A stretch of DNA of 64,000 bases from Sulfobacillus thermosulfidooxidans (GCF_001280565.1 NZ_LGRO01000001.1:744001-808000); one strand, 5' to 3'. Positions 34,272-43,372 are shown, counted from the stretch's first letter. Notes: generated by a model from the letters alone, not told the origin. Program-made: numbers and translations.

Positions 34272-34501
34272 GGTAAAGCGATGATCCAGAACGTGTGAAT
34301 TCCGCAACAGGCCAGAGAATCCGGGGTAGGTGTGAGCCGGAGCTGTTTGCCATTCAACATTCGCTGGGGAGTGGACTCTGAATAGAGTAGGAGCCAACGG
34401 GTTGTGCCGTTATCCACAATGAGATGATCTGGGACAAGCTTCTGGGTCAATAAAGGTGGTACCGCGAATCGTTCGCCCTTGAGGTGAACGATATTTTTTT
34501 T
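34272..34501 (+). promoter_or_regulatory. T-box riboswitch for pheST (specifier TTC, Phe)
   Basis: Stem I pieces: CCAG/CTGG at the base, TGAAT/ATTCA and GCAACAG/CTGTTTGC above. The 3' strand of the specifier loop reads ACATTCG, with TTC at 34360-34362 followed by G. The conserved T-box AAAGGTGGTACCGCG is at 34453-34466. The terminator at 34468-34492 is a 10-bp stem (ATCGTTCGCC with GGTGAACGAT, one G-T) plus seven T. Confidence 0.92.
34468..34500 (+). terminator. T-box attenuator before pheS
   Basis: 10-bp stem with CTTGA loop (34478-34482), then ATATTTTTTT. OFF structure of the Phe T-box. Confidence 0.88.
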
Positions 34502-34516
34502 AGAAGGAGAATAAAA

Positions 34517-35569
34517 ATGGATAAACCATTTGAAGAGTGGCAAAACGAGATTATGCAACAAATTCATGCGGCGCAAACCCTGAGTGAACTGCAAAGTCTG
34601 CGTAATCAATGGCTCGGGCGCCGCGGCACAATCACCTTGGCAATGAAGGGATTATCGAGCTTATCCATCGAAGAGCGGCGAAGCCAAGGGCAACAGCTTA
34701 ATGCCCTACGTGAAGCGGTTTTGGAATTATTCAACAGCCGGCAAACAGAGATGGAAATGGCTGAAGAAACAATGCAGCTACAGCATGAACAGTTCGATAT
34801 GACATTGCCGGGATCATGGCCACAGACGGGTTTGTTGCATCCCATTACACGAACCCGTCGCTTTATCGAAGATGTATTTTTGCGAATGGGCTTTTCCTTG
34901 GAGTATGGGCCAGAAATCGAACACGAATGGTATAACTTTGAAGCCCTCAATATGCCAGCCAATCATCCGGCGCGAGATATGCAAGATTCCTTTTTCATTA
35001 ATGTGCCGGGTATGGTCTTGCGGACCCACACATCACCTGTGCAAATACGGGCGATGAAAAAGTATCAAGGCCGGCTTCCCGTCCGCATTATTGCTCCGGG
35101 AAGGGCTTTTCGTCGTGATGACGATGCCACCCATGTTCCCATGTTTTTTCAAGTCGAGGGCTTAGTCATTGATCAAGGAATCACTTTGGCGGATCTGAAG
35201 GGAACCCTTACGACAATGGCTCAGGAACTCCTGGGAACGGATATCCGTACCCGGTTTCGTCCTTCGTATTTTCCGTTTACAGAGCCTTCTGTTGAAATGG
35301 ACGTTACGTGTGCATCCTGTGGAGGAACGGGCTGCCGCGTATGTAAGGGAACGGGATGGGTCGAGATTCTTGGTTCAGGCATGGTGCATCCGGTCGTGTT
35401 GACAAACGGGGGTTATGATCCGGATCAGGTTAGCGGTTTCGCGTTTGGACTAGGAATTGAACGATTAGCCATGAGAATTTTTGGAATTGACGATTTGCGG
35501 CTGCTCTATCAAAACGATATGCAATTCCTCTCTCAGTTTCAATCTTATATTGGGAGGCCTAATTTATGA
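34517..35569 (+). CDS. pheS: Phenylalanyl-tRNA synthetase subunit alpha
   Basis: 350 aa from ATG 34517 (AGAAGGAGA upstream). N-terminal coiled coil, then class II core: HPITRTRRFIEDVFLRMGF, TSPVQIRAMK, the GRAFRRDDDATHVPMFFQVEGL region and FGLGIERLAMRIFGIDDLR. Includes a CxxC...CxxC pair (CASCGGTGCRVCKGTGW), a variation known in some bacterial PheS. ATGA overlap with pheT. Confidence 0.96.
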   Translation: MDKPFEEWQNEIMQQIHAAQTLSELQSLRNQWLGRRGTITLAMKGLSSLSIEERRSQGQQLNALREAVLELFNSRQTEMEMAEETMQLQHEQFDMTLPGSWPQTGLLHPITRTRRFIEDVFLRMGFSLEYGPEIEHEWYNFEALNMPANHPARDMQDSFFINVPGMVLRTHTSPVQIRAMKKYQGRLPVRIIAPGRAFRRDDDATHVPMFFQVEGLVIDQGITLADLKGTLTTMAQELLGTDIRTRFRPSYFPFTEPSVEMDVTCASCGGTGCRVCKGTGWVEILGSGMVHPVVLTNGGYDPDQVSGFAFGLGIERLAMRIFGIDDLRLLYQNDMQFLSQFQSYIGRPNL

Positions 35570-37905
35570 TTGTGAGTTATCGTTGGCTTAAACGCTATGT
35601 GCCTGCACTTCCATCTCCACAGTTTGTAGCAGACAAATTAACCCAACTGGGATGGGAGATTGTTTCACAAGAAACGTGGGGAACGTGGTATCAACCAGTC
35701 GAATTGGTTGAAATTATTAATCGGATCAAGCATCCTAATGCCGATCATTTATCTGTAGTAACCATACGACGTCAGAATCATCCTCCGATAGACGTCGTAA
35801 CCGGGGCACGAAATGGTATGATCGGCGATCATGTTTGGTATGCTCCGGTGGGGACGCATTTGATTGATGGTCGCATATTAGAAAATGTGAACATGCGTGG
35901 AATTAATTCGCCGGGCATGTTGTTGTCTGCTGAAGAACTAGGATTTCAAGCTGGTGAGCAAGATCTCTGGATTTGGGATGGGACTGAACCTCTTGGGACT
36001 CATTTCATTGACGTTATCGGCGGATTAGATACCGTGTTTGAAGTGGAATTAACACCTAACCTTGCCGTGTTTGGGCAAAGTATGCGAGCTATGGCGCGGG
36101 ATTTGGCGGCCGCTTTTGATTTACCATGGCATTCTGAACTTAGCGAGTATATTTATGATGATGCTGCTTTGGCATCGGTAGAGAACCGTGAGGATTGTCC
36201 CCTCTATGGTTTGGTCGACTTTCAAATCGAGCCCGGGAAAATGACCCCTTTATGGTTACAGGTTCTGCTCCGCAGCATTGGCCAACGCGTAATTTACCCG
36301 GCTGTGGACATTACCAATTTCTTGTTATGGGATATTGGACAACCACTGCATGCTTTTGATGCAGACAAGGTTCGCGGACAAATTCACGTTCGGCGGGCTT
36401 TCGAAGGGGAAAGGTTATTGACTTTGGATGGGGTCGATCGCCAATTAACACCAATGGACTTAGTGATTGCCGATGATAGGCAAGCCTTGGCACTAGCCGG
36501 CGTAATGGGCGGTAGTGCTACTGCAGTCTCTCGAGAGACGACGCATATTCTCTTGGAATCGGCTCATTTTAATCCGTCCTTAATTTTTCAAACGATGAGA
36601 CGGCATCAGATTTTTTCGGACGCGGCCTTGCATTTTGGTAAAGGTACGAATCCTGAGGCTGTGTATACGGCTCCACGGTTGTACCAAGATTTGTTGCAGG
36701 ACATGGGTATTTTGCAGGATATTGGTCCGAGCCAGGTGTTGGGAACACGCCCAAAACCCCGTCACATTCCTTTTTATCCTGAAGCCATCAGACGTCTACT
36801 GGGAGTGCAGTGGAGTGATGAGCAGATTGCGGGGGGACTTAGGCGACTCGGTTTTGTTCAAGATGGCCACGACATCGTCGTGCCCTTAGATCGGCATGAT
36901 GTGGAAGGAAGTCACGATTTAGCAGAAGAAGTGGCCCGCCTATATGGGTTGGATGAAATTCCCACGACGATTTTCTCTTCGCCAGCGCGTCCAGGGCAGC
37001 GGTCTGATGAGGTGGCCTATCACGAGCTAATAAAAAATTCTTTGGTAGCCGCAGGCTATTGGGAAGTGATTACACGGTCCTTTACCTCAAAAGCTCGTAT
37101 CCTTCGAGCCGGATTAGAAGTACCGGAAGACATTGTGGCGGTGGCCAATCCTCTGCGGGAAGAAGAAAGTCTTTTGCGGTTCTCGTTATTACCCGGATTG
37201 TTAGAAACCATCGAGACCAACCGCGCACGGCGTGATGTTCCTCTATCGCTGTTTGAACTCGCGCCGGTTTATGTCAAGGGGGATCAAACACAGTGGCAGT
37301 ACGAGGAATTAGCCGTGGTACAAACCTTAGAAGAAACTTTACGCTATCCCAAAAACTATGCCCCACATCTTTTAGATCTTAAGGGGGTAATGGAATGGAT
37401 GAATGAGCGGTGTGCGCTCGGGTTAACATGGAAACAAGTCACAAATGGTCCCCAATACATGCATCCAGGGCGTCTATTGGCACTTTACGCGACAGATGGC
37501 ACATTGGTGGGTTATTTGGGTGAAATTCGCCCGCGAATAGCCCAACAATATCATGCCAAACGCATTGGAGCATGGATTATGCGGGTGCCAAAAACGGCTC
37601 GTTACCATATGGAATCGCACATTGCCAAACCCCTGCGTTATCCTGAGGTCGTGCGTGATTTGTCATTGATTGTTCCCTCTACGGTATCCTATGACGAGAT
37701 TTGGCAGGCATCGCGCCGACTCGACACGGATGTGTTGCGCTCTGTGGCACCAATCGATCATTATTACGGGGATTTTGGCGAATCGTGGACGCTACGATTA
37801 GTGTTTCAGTCGGCAGAGAAAACATTGACCGATGAAGAGGTCGATGGATTGATTGCGGCATTTCTTCACCATCTTCGGCCCTTAGGTATCACAATGCGAC
37901 AATAA
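35566..37905 (+). CDS. pheT: Phenylalanyl-tRNA synthetase subunit beta
   Basis: 779 aa, usual length. EMAP-type tRNA-binding domain near residues 40-150 (IKHPNADHLSVVTI), the B3/B4 editing domain, B5 domain, a degenerate class II domain and C-terminal ferredoxin-like anticodon-binding domain (PLRYPEVVRDLSLIVP). Starts in the pheS stop (ATGA), so the two subunits are translationally coupled under the Phe T-box. Confidence 0.97.
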   Translation: MIVSYRWLKRYVPALPSPQFVADKLTQLGWEIVSQETWGTWYQPVELVEIINRIKHPNADHLSVVTIRRQNHPPIDVVTGARNGMIGDHVWYAPVGTHLIDGRILENVNMRGINSPGMLLSAEELGFQAGEQDLWIWDGTEPLGTHFIDVIGGLDTVFEVELTPNLAVFGQSMRAMARDLAAAFDLPWHSELSEYIYDDAALASVENREDCPLYGLVDFQIEPGKMTPLWLQVLLRSIGQRVIYPAVDITNFLLWDIGQPLHAFDADKVRGQIHVRRAFEGERLLTLDGVDRQLTPMDLVIADDRQALALAGVMGGSATAVSRETTHILLESAHFNPSLIFQTMRRHQIFSDAALHFGKGTNPEAVYTAPRLYQDLLQDMGILQDIGPSQVLGTRPKPRHIPFYPEAIRRLLGVQWSDEQIAGGLRRLGFVQDGHDIVVPLDRHDVEGSHDLAEEVARLYGLDEIPTTIFSSPARPGQRSDEVAYHELIKNSLVAAGYWEVITRSFTSKARILRAGLEVPEDIVAVANPLREEESLLRFSLLPGLLETIETNRARRDVPLSLFELAPVYVKGDQTQWQYEELAVVQTLEETLRYPKNYAPHLLDLKGVMEWMNERCALGLTWKQVTNGPQYMHPGRLLALYATDGTLVGYLGEIRPRIAQQYHAKRIGAWIMRVPKTARYHMESHIAKPLRYPEVVRDLSLIVPSTVSYDEIWQASRRLDTDVLRSVAPIDHYYGDFGESWTLRLVFQSAEKTLTDEEVDGLIAAFLHHLRPLGITMRQ

Positions 37906-37990
37906 CTCAAGAAATTTTCCCAAACTGGCAGGAAATGTTTGCCGCTGTCGAGAAATATAGGACAAACACCTTGTGAGGGGGAGCGGCACG

Positions 37991-38281
37991 ATGACGGAAC
38001 CGGTTCGTACGACGGTGACGATTAATGGGGAAGAGTATCTAATAAAGGGAGATATGCCCGAGGATGTCATTAAAGCAATAGCTCAACATGTCGACAGCCG
38101 TCTTCGAATCCTTAAATCGCGTCATCCTCATTTGAGTATGACCCGATTAGCGATGTTAGCACTACTGAACATGGCCGAAGATTTGTATCATCTTCAGGAA
38201 CAAAATGAGGAATTAGTTCGCAGTATGCAAGAAGATTGGCGAACACGCGCCGTAAAAAACGGTAAAAGTGGCAGTTCATGA
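37991..38281 (+). CDS. zapA: Cell division protein ZapA
   Basis: 96 aa from ATG 37991 behind GAGGGGGAG. TTVTINGEEYLIKGDMPEDVIKAIA, then a C-terminal coiled coil (LALLNMAEDLYHLQEQNEEL). Bundles FtsZ filaments. Same pheT-zapA-mutS2 neighbourhood as Bacillus, minus rnhC, cvpA and polX. Confidence 0.92.
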   Translation: MTEPVRTTVTINGEEYLIKGDMPEDVIKAIAQHVDSRLRILKSRHPHLSMTRLAMLALLNMAEDLYHLQEQNEELVRSMQEDWRTRAVKNGKSGSS

Positions 38282-38293
38282 GCCTTGGAATTT

Positions 38294-38321
38294 GGCCACT
38301 ATGCTTATAAGCATAGTGGCC
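38294..38321. repeat. Perfect 28-bp palindrome after zapA
   Basis: GGCCACTATGC (38294-38304) and GCATAGTGGCC (38311-38321) flank the self-complementary TTATAA, so all 28 bases form one palindrome. No T-run follows on the plus strand. It may be a terminator-like hairpin for zapA or a dimer-binding DNA site. Confidence 0.7.
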
Positions 38322-38331
38322 TGACTTCTGG

Positions 38332-38340
38332 TGCTATAAT
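38332..38340 (+). promoter_or_regulatory. Extended -10 promoter element upstream of mutS2
   Basis: TGCTATAAT, an extended -10 box, directly after the 28-bp palindrome. No good -35 is present. It would drive the short cysteine-rich frame and mutS2. The same GTGCTATAAT appears before the glutamate dehydrogenase gene (50971-50980). Confidence 0.5.
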
Positions 38341-38433
38341 AAAATAAGGTATTATTTCGGAATTTTGATCCGACAAAATATAGAAGATATATCAACACCA
38401 TAACAGAATAAAAGATTGTAGGAGAGACAGCTC

Positions 38434-38529
38434 ATGATATTTTGTGATTATATGGGCTGCGTCTGTTTTGCCGAGTGCGGAAATACGCTTCTTCACGTAC
38501 TTGGGGTCTATGGAAATGGCGTAAAATAA
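38434..38529 (+). CDS. Possible 31-residue cysteine-rich peptide
   Basis: ATG 38434 to TAA 38529, with AGGAGAG at 38420-38426 and 7-nt spacing. The peptide has four Cys in its first 15 residues (MIFCDYMGCVCFAEC). It lies between a promoter-like element and mutS2, in a 390-nt gap. No family is recognised and no maturation enzyme is nearby. Could be a leader peptide, a small metal-binding protein or a chance frame. Confidence 0.35.
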   Translation: MIFCDYMGCVCFAECGNTLLHVLGVYGNGVK

Positions 38530-38671
38530 AGGACTTGGATAAAACGAAAGTTATGGGTCTTGGTGTGAGGTTGAAGACGGATGATGTGAACCTAAATAGT
38601 GTCTTAGCGTGAAAAGATATGTCAACAAATTCGTGTGGCACATTAAAGGGTGCCCTGGATAGGAGTATACG

Positions 38672-41032
38672 TTGAATAACGGAGATACCATTGCAGAGAG
38701 TCGTCTCAGGGTGAGCCTGGATCTCGTCCAGTTTCCTGAAGTCTTAGAACGCATTGCCCATTTGGCCGACACGGTAATGGGAAAAAAACGTATCAAATCT
38801 GCTCAATACATCAGAGATTATCACCAATTACTCGAGCGTCACCGCTACCTTCAAGAAATCGTGCGCTTATTAAATGAGGGTGACAATCATCACATTTCTT
38901 TGCAAGGTGCTACGGAAATTACACGAGACGTCAAACGCGCGGCCAAAGGCGGCATATTGTCTCAAGAACAGCTATTAGGGATTGGATTGACCTTAAAGGC
39001 GGCACAAGAAGCCAAAACCTGGGTAACGGCGGAAGATTATCCGGTTTTATTTTACATGCTTGACGCCATCCCGTCGTTGACGTCTGTAACTCAAGCCATC
39101 TTTCGGATTCTAGACGAAGAGGGTCAAATTCGTGATTCGGCAAGCCCTCAATTACGGCAAATCCGCAGAAATATTCAGCAAGCCGAACTAGAAATCGACC
39201 GCATCCTTGAAGGCATTCTTCATTCGAGTCACTGGGCTGAATACATCCAAGATGCGATTGTGACAATTCGTGCCGGACGCCGTGTTATTCCCGTTAAAGC
39301 CATGTTTCGTCATCAAGTACCGGGAATTGTTCATGACCGGTCTTCAAGCGGTCAAACCGTCTTTGTTGAGCCGATGCCTGTGGTGCAAAAGCAAAATCAG
39401 CTTACCGAATTGCATCAACAAGAAGATGAAGAAATCCGGCGTCTTTTAACGGAGTTATCCCGGACAGTCGGCGTTTATCATCAAGAATGTGCCCAAGTGG
39501 AAGACGCCTTAGGAACACTTGATGAGTTATTAGGGATTGCTCGTTATGGACTGAAGACGCAATCGATTTTGCCTACAGTGGGTGGCGATGAATTAAGATT
39601 AGCCGAAGCGCGACATCCGTTGATTGACAATCCGGTTCCTTTGGATTTGTCTTTAGACCGTACGCGTCACATTTTAATTGTTACGGGACCTAATACTGGG
39701 GGCAAGACGGTAACCCTAAAAACCACTGGTTTGATTGTGAGCATGGCTCTAAGCGGTATGATGGTTCCTTGCCGGGAAGGCACATCGATACCACTGTTTG
39801 ACCGGATTTGGGTGGATATTGGCGATGAACAAAGTATTGAACAAAACTTATCGACGTTTTCCAGTCATATGGCCCGATTAATACCGATGATGGAATTTGC
39901 GGATGACAAAACATTGTGCCTTATCGATGAATTGGGCGCCGGGACTGATCCGGATGAAGGTTCAGCATTAGCGGAAGCCATGATTCATCATTTACGCGAG
40001 CGTAAAGTTTATGCCATTGTCACAACCCATTATAGCCGCTTAAAATTGTTGGGATTCCGGTTGCCAGATGTAGAAAATGCACAGGTGGCATTTGATCGGG
40101 AAACGCTTACCCCCACCTATCATTTAATAATGGGACAACCAGGAAGTTCGCACGCATTATATATTGCTCGCCGTCTTGGGATGCCGGACGAAATCATTCA
40201 ACAGGCACGCACGTTGATGGACGAAGAAGGGACAACATTGGCCGATGTGATAGAACAAGCCAACCATCTGCAAATGGAGTTACGTGAAGCTAAGCAACAG
40301 GTTGCAGATCAGCAACGTGTTCTCCGTCAAAAAATTCAAGAAATGGAAAAAGAGCGGCGATTATGGCTGGAGCGTAATGAACGCGAAAAATTACACATGC
40401 GCGATCAATGGCAGAAGGAGTTGCAACAACTTCATGATGAAATGATGGCAGCCATTGAAACCGTCCGACAATCTCAAGGTCCCGATCAAGCGCGAGCGGT
40501 TGAAGCATTACGGGAAATATGGCGCCAGCGGGGCATTCTTCCTGAATCATTACAACCACCCAAACGTCGGCCGTCGCAAATGGTTTCCGCAGGGGATTAT
40601 GTGCATGTGCGTGATTTTGAGGGCTTAGCCCGGGTTCTTGAAGTCAATGGCAAAATGGCCCTGGTGGAGGTAGGCACCTTGCGGGTGAAGCTGCCTACAG
40701 AAGAACTGGAGCGGGCAGAAGCACCTAAACGGTCTCAGAGCGGACATGCTCGCACGGCAATGGCCTTGAAGGCTCAAAATCTTCGCATTGAATGTGATGT
40801 GCGGGGAATGACCGTCGATGAAATGCTGGAGGTGGTTGACAAATACTTAGACGATGCTGTTTTGGCGGGGGCGTTTCAAGTGCGGATTATTCACGGGAAA
40901 GGCACTGGCACGTTAAGGAAAGCTGTGACACAAATGTTGAAAGATGATCCCCGTGTTAGCCAGTTTCGTCTTGGTGAACGGGGTGAAGGGGGAGATGGAG
41001 TGACGGTGGTGACGCTCGGAAGCGCGGACTAA
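38672..41032 (+). CDS. mutS2: Endonuclease MutS2
   Basis: 786 aa from TTG 38672 (AGGAG 6 nt upstream). MutS core/clamp, ABC-type ATPase with Walker A TGPNTGGKT near 338 and Walker B LIDELGAGTDPDEGSALAEA near 417. Then a long coiled coil with KOW-like segment, and a C-terminal Smr nuclease domain (IECDVRGMTVDEML, HGKGTGTLRKAV). Lacks the MutS mismatch-recognition N-domain. Known for anti-recombination and ribosome-collision rescue. Confidence 0.96.
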   Translation: MNNGDTIAESRLRVSLDLVQFPEVLERIAHLADTVMGKKRIKSAQYIRDYHQLLERHRYLQEIVRLLNEGDNHHISLQGATEITRDVKRAAKGGILSQEQLLGIGLTLKAAQEAKTWVTAEDYPVLFYMLDAIPSLTSVTQAIFRILDEEGQIRDSASPQLRQIRRNIQQAELEIDRILEGILHSSHWAEYIQDAIVTIRAGRRVIPVKAMFRHQVPGIVHDRSSSGQTVFVEPMPVVQKQNQLTELHQQEDEEIRRLLTELSRTVGVYHQECAQVEDALGTLDELLGIARYGLKTQSILPTVGGDELRLAEARHPLIDNPVPLDLSLDRTRHILIVTGPNTGGKTVTLKTTGLIVSMALSGMMVPCREGTSIPLFDRIWVDIGDEQSIEQNLSTFSSHMARLIPMMEFADDKTLCLIDELGAGTDPDEGSALAEAMIHHLRERKVYAIVTTHYSRLKLLGFRLPDVENAQVAFDRETLTPTYHLIMGQPGSSHALYIARRLGMPDEIIQQARTLMDEEGTTLADVIEQANHLQMELREAKQQVADQQRVLRQKIQEMEKERRLWLERNEREKLHMRDQWQKELQQLHDEMMAAIETVRQSQGPDQARAVEALREIWRQRGILPESLQPPKRRPSQMVSAGDYVHVRDFEGLARVLEVNGKMALVEVGTLRVKLPTEELERAEAPKRSQSGHARTAMALKAQNLRIECDVRGMTVDEMLEVVDKYLDDAVLAGAFQVRIIHGKGTGTLRKAVTQMLKDDPRVSQFRLGERGEGGDGVTVVTLGSAD

Positions 41033-41096
41033 GCACGCTTTTCGGATATTTGCAGGATATGATATACTCGCGCCAGTATATTCGGGGAGGATTCTC

Positions 41097-42302
41097 GTGC
41101 TAAATATTGACCAACAGGTACAATGGTTATTACAAGGAACAGATGATGTTGTCAGCCCAGCCCAATTAAAAGAGAAATTGGAAAAATCTTCACATACTGG
41201 GATTCCGCTGACCGTGAAATTAGGTGTCGATCCTACTGCGCCAGACATCCACTTAGGACATACAGTGGTTCTTGAGAAATTGCGCCAATTTCAAGAATTA
41301 GGACATCGCGTCGTGTTTTTGATCGGTGATATGACCGGACGGATTGGGGATCCCACGGACCGAGCCGCGACACGCAAGCAATTATCCGCTGACGATGTCC
41401 GCCAATTTGCTAAAACCTATGTGGAACAAGCAAAAAAAATTCTCGATCCCGATCGGTTAATTCTTCATTACAATAGCGAATGGCTCGAACCCATGCAATT
41501 GGCAGATATCATCCGCTTAATGGCACAGACGACAGTGGCGAGAATATTGGAGCGCGATGACTTTCATAATCGCTTCACAGAGCATGTCCCCATTCATCTC
41601 CATGAATTACTATATCCTCTGATGCAGGCGTACGATTCTGTGGTATTGAAAGCTGATGTGGAATTGGGTGGAACAGACCAACGCTTTAATATTATGACCG
41701 CGCGGCAGATTCAAGAGGCCTTTGGTTTGGAACCTGAGGTCGGCATGTTTTTACCCATCTTAGAAGGAACTGACGGGGTTCGGCGGATGGGGAAGAGTTT
41801 AGGTAATTATGTAGGCATTAGTGAGCCACCCCAAGAAATGTTCGGAAAAATTATGTCGATTCCCGATACGTTGATCACCAGATGGGCGGTACTACTATTA
41901 GGTGAGGATGCCCATGTATGGAATCAACGCGTTCAAACAGAAAATCCCCGGAATGTTAAAGCTGACTTAGCTAACCGACTCGTCGCCCGTTTTTGGGGAC
42001 AAGAGAAGGCAAATGAGGCTCAGGAACAATTCGACCGAACTTTTCGGGAACATCAAGTGCCTGAGGACATGCCTGTTGTCAATTTACCCACAGAACCATG
42101 GCCAGTTTCAGCCATTGAATTAGTGGCCTCATTGCCTGATATACCGAGCAAGCAAGAAGCCCGGCGCATGTTGCAACAAGGTGCCGTGACTGTGGACGGT
42201 AATAAGATTGGCATGACAGACTTTTTAGAAGTGAAGTCGGGTTCATGGATTCGCGTCGGCCGGCGACGGTATTACCGGTTTCAGAGGGGAAAAATACAAT
42301 AA
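41097..42302 (+). CDS. tyrS: Tyrosyl-tRNA synthetase
   Basis: 401 aa. Class I signatures: HIGH-like HLGHTVV near 52, KMSKS-like RRMGKSLGN near 230. A C-terminal S4 RNA-binding domain (340-401) has SKQEARRMLQQGAVTVDG. GTG start after GGGGAGG. A TATACT at 41063-41068 may be its -10 box, with a poor -35. No T-box is seen upstream. Confidence 0.95.
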   Translation: MLNIDQQVQWLLQGTDDVVSPAQLKEKLEKSSHTGIPLTVKLGVDPTAPDIHLGHTVVLEKLRQFQELGHRVVFLIGDMTGRIGDPTDRAATRKQLSADDVRQFAKTYVEQAKKILDPDRLILHYNSEWLEPMQLADIIRLMAQTTVARILERDDFHNRFTEHVPIHLHELLYPLMQAYDSVVLKADVELGGTDQRFNIMTARQIQEAFGLEPEVGMFLPILEGTDGVRRMGKSLGNYVGISEPPQEMFGKIMSIPDTLITRWAVLLLGEDAHVWNQRVQTENPRNVKADLANRLVARFWGQEKANEAQEQFDRTFREHQVPEDMPVVNLPTEPWPVSAIELVASLPDIPSKQEARRMLQQGAVTVDGNKIGMTDFLEVKSGSWIRVGRRRYYRFQRGKIQ

Positions 42303-42390
42303 AATTGTAGTCCAGACTCTAAGACATGTTGTCATTTCGTGCCGGTTTTGAATGGCTAAGGTGGTGGGGTCAAGAAGTCATAAGAAAGGA

Positions 42391-43038
42391 ATGAGGCAGG
42401 TGCGAGTTGCAGTGGTAGGATGTGGAGCCGTTGGCTCACCTCTTGTCATTCAGTTATTAGCTGAATCCGCCGTCTCCGAAATCCGGGTGATTGATCCTGA
42501 TCGTGTTGAGTTATCCAATTTGCCCCGACAGCCTTGGTTTACGCCTGGGGATGTGGGCAAATATAAAGCAGAAGTGATTGGTGATTATGGATCGGACCGG
42601 ATTCTCAGCATTCCGGAAGCTTTATCGGAGGAAAATGCCCGCGATCTTTTAAGCGGCATGGACCTTGTATTTGATGGTTCGGATAACTGGACGGCCCGGC
42701 AGGCTATCCAAAACTGGTCATTTGTGGCGGGGCGTCCCTGGATTTTTTCCTCAGCATTACGTTTGGAAGGGATGACAGCCTTTTTAGCGCCCGAATTTAC
42801 GTGTTTATACTGTCTTTTTGGCTCCTTGCAACAGGGTCCGCGATGTTATGAAGCTGGCGTATTGGGAACGGTTACGCTAGCGGTTGCAGGTCAGGCAATG
42901 CTATTATTCCATCAATATTACCAGCATCAAAATGACCCGCAGCAGTGGCCTAACGGTCTATTTCTGATTGATGGACACGCCGAGCGAGTGAGAAAAATTG
43001 GGTTGAGCGCAGTGAGGTGCGGTCATGGAGTTGGATAA
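42391..43038 (+). CDS. ThiF/MoeB-family E1-like adenylating enzyme, lacking the N-terminal helix
   Basis: 215 aa. Nucleotide loop VVGCGAVGSP, DPDRVELSNLPRQ (Asp, Asn-x-x-Arg-Gln), the catalytic Lys in VGKYKAEV, Asp in FDGSDNW, and zinc CxxC in FTCLYCLF near 137. CYEAGVLGTVTLAVAGQA follows, all as in MoeB/ThiF. It adenylates a sulfur-carrier or ubiquitin-like C-terminus in known relatives. Missing is the MoeB N-terminal helix with the arginine finger, and the second CxxC is reduced to RCGHG. The 3' end overlaps the next gene by 14 nt. Start could be ATG 42391, GTG 42400 (better spaced from AAAGGA) or ATG 42352. Confidence 0.85.
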   Translation: MRQVRVAVVGCGAVGSPLVIQLLAESAVSEIRVIDPDRVELSNLPRQPWFTPGDVGKYKAEVIGDYGSDRILSIPEALSEENARDLLSGMDLVFDGSDNWTARQAIQNWSFVAGRPWIFSSALRLEGMTAFLAPEFTCLYCLFGSLQQGPRCYEAGVLGTVTLAVAGQAMLLFHQYYQHQNDPQQWPNGLFLIDGHAERVRKIGLSAVRCGHGVG

Positions 43039-43372
43039 TACCTTATTGGAACGTTACTCACGGCAGATATTGGTGGATGATATCGGATATGACGGACAGG
43101 TTCGACTCTTGAATCATCGGGTTACGATTCAAGGACCGCCTCAATGGATGCATCTGGCCGGACGTTATTTGCAGGCGGCCGGTGTGGGGGTGTCCTACCA
43201 AAGTGGGGAGCCGTCTGCCGACCGTATTGGGATTCATCTTGAAACCGGCAAGATGGATGACTTTTTTATTCCCCTTGATGTGTCGGGGGATCCCGCTCAA
43301 ATTGTGACGACGATGGGTCTTGCCTTAAGCCAATTGCTTTTAACGCTTGTGCAAAGGGAGGTGCAACGGTGA
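43025..43372 (+). CDS. Mini E1-like protein with RYSRQ helix and lost nucleotide loop
   Basis: 115 aa. The start LLERYSRQILVDDIGYDGQV, then RLLNHRV, aligns by eye with MoeB/ThiF N-termini, including the second Arg of RYSRQ (residue 13), the arginine finger of MoeB. Where GxGGLG should be, it reads QGPPQW; AAGVG is kept. It then skips to IVTTMGLALSQLLLTLVQ, which resembles the dimer helix at the end of MoeB. About half of the E1 fold is absent, so it cannot bind ATP alone. Overlaps the upstream E1-like gene by 14 nt and the nadE start by 4 nt; probably a partner subunit, alternatively a remnant. Confidence 0.7.
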   Translation: MELDNTLLERYSRQILVDDIGYDGQVRLLNHRVTIQGPPQWMHLAGRYLQAAGVGVSYQSGEPSADRIGIHLETGKMDDFFIPLDVSGDPAQIVTTMGLALSQLLLTLVQREVQR

